Shown one piece after another: positions 40,101-48,179 of a stretch of 64,000 bases of DNA (position 1 is the first letter of the stretch; each line of letters starts with the position of its first letter). The position numbers were made by a program, and so were the translations under genes. A model generated the notes under the pieces. That model saw only the letters and a list, made by a program, of their open reading frames with translations. It ran no database searches and was not told where the DNA came from. The stretch lies in assembly GCF_963662255.1 (NCBI RefSeq), contig NC_085059.1, forward strand, positions 10,387,234 through 10,451,233. Direction: 5' to 3'. The DNA is from Cinclus cinclus. Its lineage: Eukaryota > Chordata > Aves > Passeriformes > Cinclidae.

Positions 40101-40718
40101 CCCAAGGCAATGGTGATTGTAGACAAGATATATTTCCCAAATTTCATAGGAACTGTGATAGAGTCTGTAATGGTTTAACCAGGACAAAGCACAGATCCCA
40201 GATCCCTGGATTACAAGGTAAGGCCTTAAGGAAAACTGGAAGTTTGATTCAAGTTTCTCACTGTTGAATCAAAATCTTGGTTCCATCTGAGAGCTCTTGC
40301 AGAGACAGCAGTGGGGGCTGCCCATTCCTTGACAGCACCCCCTGTTCAGGCTCCCATGGGCTGAGCCAGATTAGCTCTAATGAGAGAACAATGGTATGAG
40401 CTGGATGAAAAGCTCAATCTGTCAAACTTCATCATGGCTATTTTAAAAATAAACTCTGAGGAATTTGGTTCTCCATGAAGTTTGTAGCTGTCTGCCAACT
40501 GGATCCCTGGGTTGAAGGACTGTGATTGAGTCCTCCCCAGCTTTCTCTCTTTACATAATCTTAAAACTGAGGAGAAGGACATAAAAAACAGACTAACAAT
40601 ACCAATTGTCTTTATCCTCTGAGAAGCACAGTGATACTTTTGCTCTGTTGTTCTGGCCCTTCTGTTTGCTGGGACCTGCTGGTTCTGCTGGTGCTGCATC
40701 CAAGGCAATAATTCTCCC
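34141..40718. other. Interval between the short SEPT8 end and CCNI2 exon 6
   Basis: This 6.6 kb lies inside the long-isoform SEPT8 intron. It holds no recognisable gene. A near-perfect 19-bp direct duplication (CCTTAGCCTAAATTAGAAC) is at about 36899-36940. The 3'UTR of CCNI2 should extend leftwards from 40718; TTTATT at 39406-39411 (AATAAA on the minus strand) is one possible end. Confidence 0.6.
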
Positions 40719-41075
40719 CTAGTCCTTCTCAGTTGACTGTAAGGGAGGACAGGGGCAGCTCAGTTGAGGACATGAGCCTCCTGAGTTCATCCTACTAGCA
40801 CTCACTTCCCCATCCTCACTGTTCAGACGTCTGAATCCATCACAGCATTCTTCAGTTTGATCAGGAATTTGGGCTGTAGTGTGAAAGGTGCTGAAACCTC
40901 CCTTGATGGGAACTCTTCCATTCAGAAGGGTGATGTCAGGCAGGGTAGCCTTGCCTTGGGATGGCCCTGCACAGCTTGACTGATGGGATAGAAAATATAA
41001 ACAGCATTGAGTGACTGCAAGTACAATAACTCTTGATCCACAAACTCTGCAGTGGATGAATTCAGGGCTGTTTAC
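40719..41075 (-). CDS. CCNI2: CCNI2 exon 6 (C-terminus)
   Basis: Acceptor CTTTACAG, then VNSPEFIHCRVCGSRVIVLA and onwards for 118 codons to a stop. The tail ECCDGFRRLNSEDGEVS and the last residues CPCPPLQSTEKD align with the cyclin I tail (DFYDGIKRLYNED, CPPLQPVS). It is fully open despite the lesions upstream. Confidence 0.85.
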   Translation of the reverse strand, partial: VNSPEFIHCRVCGSRVIVLAVTQCCLYFLSHQSSCAGPSQGKATLPDITLLNGRVPIKGGFSTFHTTAQIPDQTEECCDGFRRLNSEDGEVSASRMNSGGSCPQLSCPCPPLQSTEKD

Positions 41076-41928
41076 CTGTAAAGAAAGATGCAGATTTATT
41101 TGAAGTTCTGGATAAATGATACTCTTGTCTGGCACTTGCCCCTGACACTTTGTAATTAATTATGGGGAGGCAGGGACAGGCTGCATGCCTCAGTAGATGC
41201 ATTGCAGCAATATGCTGTTGATCCTGATAGAAAACACTTATCCAGGTACTCCTGATAACTCCTGTAACTACTACTACTCCTTCCACTACTCAGAACATGG
41301 GCAAGTGCTTCCTCTTTGTAGGAAACAAAGGGCAGCAGGACCAGCAAGAGGCCAGGTTATTTCAGACAAATTCAGGACCTTAAAATGGGTGAGTGGCAAG
41401 CTGACAGCCTGGGTCTTCAGCCTTCTAAGTGTGCTCTCCTAAAAGGCATATGGTTTATAAAACTGAGGAAAAGCCTAAAAAAAAAAAACAAACAAACAAA
41501 AAAAAAAACAGAGCTTGTCTTGAATCATTAGAAGTCAAACTGGTCATATTTTCAGAGCAATGTGACTGTACTTAAGTTTTCTCAGTGTTCAGAGGGGGGC
41601 TGAGGAAACTGGGCAGATTTCTAGATGCTCTTAGACTCTCCCATCATGAGAGAATCTCTCCTAGCTCAAGATGCAGGGGGCTATCTGTGGCCAAGAATTT
41701 GGAATCCTCCCTTCCCTGCCAAAGGGATGTCCCTCTTCCCAGTCCCACCCCTGAACTGCACTTTTGTTCCCTTTTGTTAGCACCAGAAAGGTCTGTAGCA
41801 AAGGCAGAACAAAGACACAAGTCTCAGGAGCTGCTGAAGTGCAATATTGGCTGAAAATACACATGGCGTTACTCATTTATCATGTCCTGCCGTCAGGATT
41901 TGTGACCAAAGGCCATTTTGCTTCCTAC
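41076..41928 (-). other. CCNI2 intron 5 / part of the SEPT8 long-isoform intron
   Basis: Contains an A-rich AAAC tract at about 41477-41511. The CCNI2 donor GTAGGA at 41928-41923 faces the branch-point region of the SEPT8 acceptor. Confidence 0.7.
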
Positions 41929-42159
41929 CTGTGCTTTTTCTAGCAGATCAGTAATAACAGGAAACCAACCAGGAGTCTGCCTCTCCAGCTCCAAGGTGAT
42001 GATCACCAAAGCCAACGTGGAGCCCTTAAACTGCACAAGTTGGTGGCAGGCCATACAGTGCTGCAGCTGCTTGGTCAAGAGTGCAACATGGAGGGAAGGA
42101 TTCCTCTGAGGCAGTCTGGGTGGGAGATGGGGCCAGCTGGACATCACCATGGCATGGAA
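41929..42159 (-). CDS. CCNI2: CCNI2 exon 5, antisense to the SEPT8 long-isoform exon
   Basis: Acceptor CTTCTCTGCAG, donor CAG|GTAGGA, 77 codons in phase 0. It begins [20 protein letters not shown] and contains [20 protein letters not shown] and the helix ending DLLEKAQ; cyclin I has the same layout (FHAIAV, LAVLTKQLLHCMACNQLLQF, LLQKAQ). The whole SEPT8 distal exon 41944-42109 lies inside it on the other strand. Confidence 0.93.
41944..42109 (+). CDS. SEPT8: SEPT8 exon 10L: long-isoform C-terminus
   Basis: Acceptor GTGCTTTTTCTAG. The first base C completes Asn427, then 54 residues follow from [20 protein letters not shown] through [11 protein letters not shown] and [18 protein letters not shown] to a TGA. 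This is very close to the human septin-8 long end (SLSSSKVMMTKASVEPLNC and [16 protein letters not shown]). The long protein would have 481 residues. The cysteines at 466, 467 and 469 form a CCSC cluster. A long rodent Sept8 isoform is reported, as I recall, to use C-terminal cysteines for palmitoylation and filopodia formation. The exon lies inside CCNI2 exon 5 on the opposite strand. Confidence 0.93.
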
Positions 42160-42179
42160 CTGCAGAGAAGATGAAGTGT

Positions 42180-42220
42180 ACATATATATATGTATATACA
42201 CACACACATATATATATATG
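42180..42220. repeat. TA/CA simple repeat with self-complementary arms
   Basis: TATATATGTATATA, then CACACA, then TATATATATATG. The two TA-rich arms can pair. It lies just after the SEPT8 long stop and just upstream of the CCNI2 exon 5 acceptor. Confidence 0.85.
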
Positions 42221-43105
42221 AAAAGAAAAGCAGAGGTTAGTGAAGTTTATATGCTTTTATGTCATCACCCAAAAGTACAGATGAATTTCATCTCATATGA
42301 GGAAACTTGAAGGCTTCCCCCACTTTTTTTTTTCCTTTTTTTTTTTTTTTTGTGTGTGTTCTGTATTTGTACTTGCCAATCATTGAACTGGCTTTTTGAG
42401 CTGAAAATGAATGTATGAGGTCTGTGTTTCCTAACAATTGCTGAGTTTTCTACATTATCCAGATTGCTGTCCAGGAGATTCAATTCAGGCCAGCAGCTCC
42501 AAATCCAGTAAAACTAGTAATACTGCACTCTGAATTCACAAGGAAACAAGCACCTATGAAAGGCAGTTTTCACAATCAGCAGCCTAAAATGGCTTAATAT
42601 TTGCACATGACCTTAAAATAAGGATCCAGGATGTGTTTGTATCACATGAATTTTGCCTTACTAGCATATGATTATTTATTGAAGACAGAGTTTGTTTTTA
42701 TTAAATGTTTAGTAACTGCATTGTAAATTAAGTGCCAGATCAGGGTAGTCTCATTGCATAAATGAATAATTAGTGGGATGAAAAGGAAAATAGTTTAAAA
42801 AAAGTCTCTGTGTGAAATGTAGCAAAATTCTGACAGCTTTCTACGTACAGTATTAATAGAAGGGAAATAGTTAGAACTATTTTTGCAGCTTGTATTTAAA
42901 AAAAAATAAATAAGGCATATAGTTGTTCATTATAAGAATCTTTTTAATGTCCATTCAGTTGTCCTTTAAAGATGAGAGTAAATTTTTTTAGCAAAATAGA
43001 AGGTTTTAAATAGTAGAAAATAAAAAAAAAAATATAATTACCATAATCTTTACAAGGCTTGAAAATGGGTAGGAATAGGTAGTTTGCCAAGCATCTTGGG
43101 AAGAA

Positions 43106-43141
<36 letters not shown>

Positions 43142-43143
43142 CA
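43106..43143. repeat. (GT)n(GC)n alternating purine-pyrimidine tract
   Basis: About thirteen GT units followed by four GC units. Such strictly alternating sequence is the classic Z-DNA former. It lies between CCNI2 exons 4 and 5 and within the putative long SEPT8 3'UTR. Confidence 0.9.
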
Positions 43144-43219
43144 TATCTGTGTTTTTTAGTCTTATTTGATAAGGAGTTGTTTCTTTAAAGAAAAAAACAT
43201 TGCAAAATGTAGTGCTTAC

Positions 43220-43360
43220 AATGTTTAAGAAATCCAGTGGTGTTGCTGTATAAAGATCCCACTGAAGCTTATCCAGTATAATTCTTTCCATTCTCAAGAT
43301 CTCAACTGGAGAGTGTTTACATCTGCTCTGCACCACTAGCATCTGCACTAATGGTATTAC
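43220..43360 (-). CDS. CCNI2: CCNI2 exon 4
   Basis: Acceptor TTTTTTACAG, donor GTAAGC, 47 codons in phase 0. It carries the cyclin I signature EILRMERIILDKLQWDLYTA and TPLDFLNI, plus VIPLVQMLVVQSRCKHS. It is fully open. The exon lies opposite the region where the long SEPT8 3'UTR is likely to run. Confidence 0.88.
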
Positions 43361-44468
43361 CTGTAAAAAATTTTTAAAAACTAAAAAAAATAAAAATAAA
43401 CCAACGTCCTGTACAGTGCTGTGTGCGCTTCTCTGTATTGTGGAGGGATCCGACAAGTTTAAACAAGTTTATGTTAAGCAGAATGCTCATCCTGGAGATC
43501 TCATTCCTAGATACCTCCAATCCTAAATGAAGAGTGGTCCCTGCTCACCCCAGAGCAGCTGCTGTGGACCCAGCCCACAGCAGAAATGATGCCATGAGCC
43601 TCCCCAGTGTGGCATCAGTAATGCACCTTCCCTGCTACCACTAGTTTTGCTCAGAGGAGGCTCCTGACAGCCTGTTTTACAAGGCCTGCTGTGGTTGTCT
43701 TATTTCTTTTGGTCATTGACACAGCTTCTCCTTTGTAGCTGAGAGGAAAAGAACAATAACCTCATTGTCACACCACCTAAGAAAGGCTATGAAGAACATT
43801 CCACTACCACAGTGGCTGTTTGAAGAGATGTGTATGTCTGACTCCAGCTCCTGGCTTTCCTCTTATTTTGCAAAGCAGAAGGAAGAAAAGAGGAGGAATG
43901 CAACCTGAAATACTTTTAGCTAATGCTTTAAATGCCTGCAGAAGTCTATCACTGCATTTTTGTCATGAGAAATATCCTGTGTAATTTCTCACTGGCAGCT
44001 GACTTTACTTTCTCATCTTGAGGTGTAGGCCTGAGTCAGTTCCTCACTGGGTTCAGAAACCAGTCTCAGCTCCAAGCAAACTCATCTATTTAAAGCTTCC
44101 TCTGAAGAACCTCTGCTCTGTCACACCTGCTGTGCCCTCCCAGGAGTTATAGCATGGAAATTACAGCCCTCTGATATGCATCTTGACTGTCCCCTCAGAC
44201 TAAGCTCTACTGTGAGCCCTGGATTCTGAAAAGAGGAGAGAGGTTTGGGGGCAGGACAGAAATGCATCCATGACATAAACAAAAACAAGTCCTTCATCCC
44301 TAAAGGTCACAATTCTTCAGAGCAATAATGAAACAGGAGTGAAAATGCTATTCTCACCTCTTTAGGACTACTTAGGGTAAACAAATTAGCACTTTCATTA
44401 TGTCCAAGTTGTTCGAAGACCTGGAAACATGAACAACTTTTAGTGTGTTTAAAACCAAACATACAGAC
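43361..44468 (-). other. CCNI2 intron 3 (1.1 kb)
   Basis: Ordinary intron with donor GTCTGT and acceptor TTTTTTACAG. Past 43410 it contains no further gene or repeat that I recognise. Confidence 0.7.
43389..43400 (+). terminator. Candidate poly(A) signals, long SEPT8 mRNA
   Basis: Two AATAAA hexamers (43389 and 43395) are followed by GTGCTGTGTGCGCTTCTCTG, a GU-rich downstream element. This is the best-formed polyadenylation site after the long-isoform stop. Confidence 0.45.
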
Positions 44469-44539
44469 CTCATCTTCATTGGTTTTTGCTGAAGGACAAG
44501 GCAGGAAATTGCAATGCACTGCAGATATTTTAATTGGCC
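44469..44539 (-). pseudogene. CCNI2: CCNI2 exon 3 with one-base deletion
   Basis: Acceptor CTCCCTTCAG, donor GTCTGT. The frame begins GQLKYLQCIAISCLVL, then changes: the expected AAKTNEDE appears in the next frame over. One base is missing at about 44491-44492, just after the CTT codon. With that base the exon would be 72 bases, exactly 24 codons, like its relatives. Confidence 0.75.
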
Positions 44540-44814
44540 CTGAAGGGAGAAGAAGCTAACACTGAGTAAAGAAGATAAGTGTCTTGGGGGAAATAATTGT
44601 ATCATAATTCTATGATACATACACAAGTCTCAAACTTTCATTTAAGTTACAGATGCTTCTGAATTAATTTAACTACAGAAGCTGGAAATAGAACAAGGAA
44701 ATTCAAAGTGAAGCGGAATAAATCCTCTTATAGGTGCAATTTTTGTTCATGTCTCTCACAAGTTTTAGACTGTGCAATGCCACAGTATTTACGCTGCAAT
44801 TTTGCTCCTCACTT

Positions 44815-45050
44815 TCAGGTATTGGTTCAGGTTGGACTTCAGAAAGAATTTCTTCATGGAAGAGGTTATTAAACACTGGAACAGGCTGCCCAGGGAGTTG
44901 GGAGAGTCAGCATCCCTGGGGGTGTTCAAGAAACGACTAGATGTGGCACTTAGTACTATGATTTAGTTGATAGGGTGGTGATCGGTCAAATGTTGGACTC
45001 GGTGATCTTAGAGGCCTTTTCTAACTTTAATGATTCTGTGATTCTATATG
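44815..45050 (+). mobile_element. CR1 LINE 3' end
   Basis: GGAACAGGCTGCCCAGGGAG, TTCAAGAAACGACTAGATGT, GTTGGACTCGGTGATCTTAG and TAATGATTCTGTGATTCT are the hallmarks of an avian CR1 3' region. It lies in CCNI2 intron 2, on the + strand. The 5' part is missing, as usual for truncated LINE copies. Confidence 0.9.
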
Positions 45051-45499
45051 CCAGGATCAACCTAAATAGAATTGGGAGCTGCAAGGCTCAGCTTAACTCC
45101 TACTTTTACTGTAGCTTCAGTGGCAGAAAAGGTCAGCCCCATAGTTTAATTAAAAATACTAGTCTAAAAAGCAGACTATTAAAAGTGATAATGTGAACAA
45201 TTTCTGTTTAGCAGAGAAAACCAGATGAGTTCTTTGTACTTACCACAGCAGTTGGACTAAGTTCACACAAACAATTGTAATGAGGTCAGTGGAACCTCAT
45301 CAAACACTCAAGTTCATACGTGTATGTATATATATATTTGCTTAATGGCATTTCCCAGCAACAGCCCTGAATGTTCCCTAAATCTGCTGCCAAACATCAT
45401 CCCTGCTTTTGTGTATAAACTGATTACATGCTGATATATATAACTGATGCTCCTTACATTCCCACTCAGTAATCTAGCCAGGGAAAAGCTGGTAGAGAT

Positions 45500-45630
45500 C
45501 TTTACTGATGCCAACGGCCTATTGAAGATGCTGGTGGAAAAGGGGAACATTTCTAAAACTGGAACTGGGAGCTGATTTCTGCAATCCAGAGAACGGCTTT
45601 TTTGTAACCTGACAGAGAGATATCCGTGCC
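45500..45630 (-). pseudogene. CCNI2: CCNI2 exon 2 with frameshift, TAG stop and lost donor
   Basis: Acceptor TTCCCCTCAG. The first 25 codons read GTDISLSGYKKAVLWIAEIS and SQFQF, aligning with the cyclin I cyclin-box start (VIQWLAKLKYQFNL). Then TTT TAG: a stop at 45555-45553. Beyond it the family sequence (FSTSIFNR, LASVK) continues in another frame, as if four bases of Tyr-Pro codons were lost. After the Lys codon the expected donor GT reads AT; a GTAAAG six bases earlier could serve as a replacement donor. Confidence 0.75.
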
Positions 45631-48044
45631 CTGAGGGGAAAGAAAAGTTAGAAGAAAAATACAGTTAGGGCTTTGATGATTTTGTTAACATATCTCCAAA
45701 GGAAGACTAAAATCTTTTTAAGTGCTCTAATTAGCATTTCAGATGGCTGGAGACTTCAAATGAAGGAAGTTGTCGGCTGTGTCCACAGAGGGAAGGCAAG
45801 GGCACCTTTTGGAGCAGTTTAAAGGACTCACTGGTGTTGCCCAGCCCATCTGGCTCTAGCTGTGCTTACGCAGGCCTGGTACTGGGTTGTACTGGAGCAC
45901 TGAGTGGGTAAGCACCCAGGCTGCCCAAACTGAGCTCTTATGAACAAGGTCCTGAGTGTGCTCCTTATTCCCACCCTGGGAAAGCTGAAGCCTCTATGCA
46001 GCACATGTTCCACTCAGCCAGCCTCAACAGAGAAACGAGTCAGGAGTAAGTTTTGATTTACTCTGCGAGAGTTTTAACAGCCTTTGGATTTGCTGAATGT
46101 TGGCACCACAGCCATCTTTGTGGCTCCCCAAAGGTACATGGCAAAATGTACTGAGCTTTTCCTTTTTTATATCTTATTTGAAGCTGCGTTCAGGTGAAAG
46201 GGAGGAACATTGCTGTAGAAGAAGTAAAAGAGCCAAGCAGCTACACAGGACAAGACCAAACAGCACCTTGTTTAATATTACTTATTAATATCACGTTATC
46301 TGTTTCACTATTTTGCTTAATTTGGTAGTAGAAATACTTGGTAAAAAGTAGCATTTCTAGACTATTGCAAAAAAAAGAGACAAGGCTGTTAAGGCATTTC
46401 TGTGCATTCTTCCATGGTTCTGCTGCACTTACAGAAGCAGCCAAGCAAAACTGTTTGCACTGTACACAGAGGCCACGGAGTCTTGGAGATTCTTCCTAAG
46501 GTAGCTTGGAATGGGGCTGGGTTTCTGTTAGGCCTCACTGAATTCCATCTTCTCCCACCTTAACAGATGGAATTCACAGTGCTGAACACAATATGCCAAA
46601 TTTATGGTTTTACCATCGAATGACTGCTCTTACTTGCTCTATCACATTACCTCAATCTAGTTCACATTTCCCAAAACGAATTTTCTGACTGAGCCAGAAC
46701 AAAATGCAAAGTCCCTGGTTTATACAAGGCATCAATAAAACATAAAATGGGACAAAAATAGACCCTCCTCCACCTCCATTCTCTAGGCCTAGTCCATGAG
46801 GGATGACTTTTGCATTCAGGTGAATCAGATGGCACGACCAGCACAGTATCTTTGCAGGGTCCTTTAGGGAATTCCAAAGAGGACGGGGAGGATACCCTCA
46901 TGGTGAGATTCTGGGAAACTGCCGCTTTCCAAATCCTAGCCTTTCTGGCTAAGGCATTTTCCAGGGGGAAAAAAAAAATTGGGAGCTCTCTCTATGCCCA
47001 GGAGACTTCATGGCAGCTGATTGAGCCAGTTTCCTGATGGGAGCCACTGACAGAAACAAACAAACCAAATTATAAAACAACATCCCAGCTCCTTGTACTA
47101 AGTATGATTCCTCTCTTGATGCCTTTCCAGCACTGAGAACTGAGGATAAGCCACAGGACTTATTTGTTTGCAGATGGAGCAATCCTGATATGCATTTTCC
47201 CTGGAAGTTCCTGATGAAGCAAAACATGTCAGTCCAGCTTCTTCCCTCCTGGGCTGTGTAATGACTTGAGAAACCTTGGGTTGAGCAGTCCAGATTATTC
47301 CATTTATCCTGCTTCACACATTTGGCTCCATTTGCAGAGTTATTACACTGCAACCTGTTATCACCTGATTTCAAGTTTCTGGCAAATAGAGGCTTATGGT
47401 TTCCTTAAAAAGGCTCAAAGATGACTGTTCTTAGGAGGTTTATGAATTTCCAATTAAAAGTTTTCCTCAGAGCAGTTTAATCTTTGGAGATACCACTTTG
47501 GAAACCCCACTCTCCATACTAAGGGGTGTATTTATAGGAAATAAACATCTCTTGAATCATATCAGTACCAAGTGAATGAGAACATCTAGCCTGAAACTGT
47601 TTCAAGGCCTACATTTTGGTGTCTCTTTAACAGAAAACAGATGTTAATAGATATGAAATTCCTGTTTTTCTTTCCAAAGACTGGTTCGTTACCATTTTTT
47701 TCCTGGAAGCTCACATCATTATCACTGCAGTTCCATTAAAAAACCCAAAGTACCATCTTCTGGAAACCGCTCTACATTTCTGAAGCTGAAGCTCTGTGAG
47801 GTTTCCCTGAAAGCAGGAGCCACATTTGACTTTAACTTCGGCTGCCACTGAATGTCAGAGCATCCAAAGCCGGATGGTTTCAGCAGAGGGAGAGCTGACA
47901 ATGATTTATCTGACCGGCCTGATGCACTGAGAAGTTTACTCTTGTGTAGATGAGGGGGGAATTAATAAATAAAATCTTGCCAGCTGCAGAGTGCCCGGGG
48001 GGCGATTTGGACCCTGTCCCATCCTGTCCAGACCACGTCCTTAC
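45631..48044 (-). other. CCNI2 intron 1 (2.4 kb)
   Basis: No gene or mobile element recognised. It contains ordinary mixed sequence only. Confidence 0.7.
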
Positions 48045-48179
48045 CTGCTTCACCGGGGTAACGGGCACGGGGTGACACCTGCAGGGGACCGGGCACCAGG
48101 TCCCAGGGGGGCTGTTGGATGCCTCCGCCAGGAACTTTGATGCCTGATCTTCAGGGCATGGCTCGGCTGGAAGATCCAT
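48045..48179 (-). CDS. CCNI2: CCNI2 exon 1
   Basis: ATG at 48179-48177 in a strong context (GCCAAGATGG) opens 45 codons beginning MDLPAEPCPEDQASKFLAEA, ending PVTPVKQ at a perfect CAG|GTAAGG donor. The layout (short, poorly conserved leader before the cyclin box, phase 0 donor after Gln) matches cyclin I exon 1. The sequence itself is only weakly similar to cyclin I, as expected for this part. Confidence 0.65.

Larger units (their letters stand above)
42110..43410 (+). other. SEPT8: Putative 3'UTR of the long SEPT8 mRNA
   Basis: AT-rich sequence after the long-isoform stop, with TA/CA repeats at 42180-42220, a T tract at about 42322-42352 and a GT/GC run at 43106-43143. AATAAA is found at 42905 and, overlapping, at 43389 and 43395. 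If the last pair is used, the UTR is antisense to CCNI2 exon 4 as well. Confidence 0.45.
40719..48179 (-). pseudogene. CCNI2: Cyclin I family gene CCNI2, probably disrupted
   Basis: Cyclin-I proteins carry a cyclin box and bind CDK5 in some cell types. Six minus-strand exons can be assembled: 48179-48045, 45630-45500, 44539-44469, 43360-43220, 42159-41929 and 41075-40719. Without lesions they would give about 356 residues, near the 369 of human CCNI2. Recognisable blocks are [52 protein letters not shown] and the C-terminal CPCPPLQS. Position and strand agree with the conserved order KIF3A-CCNI2-SEPT8. Three faults are seen: an in-frame TAG from a four-base loss in exon 2, no GT where the exon 2 donor is expected, and a one-base loss in exon 3. 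Two independent frame lesions suggest a pseudogene; assembly error or a polymorphic null allele remain possible. Confidence 0.8.

Noticed and set aside
41893..42207. The antisense cyclin frame as a mere shadow of the SEPT8 exon
   Set aside because: It extends beyond the SEPT8 exon on both sides, has its own acceptor and donor in phase 0, and its sequence matches cyclin I, with further cyclin exons on both sides in the right order.
42944..43456. The 170-codon minus frame taken as a single gene
   Set aside because: Only its middle part (43360-43220) is cyclin sequence between good splice sites. The ends read through introns and the GT repeat.
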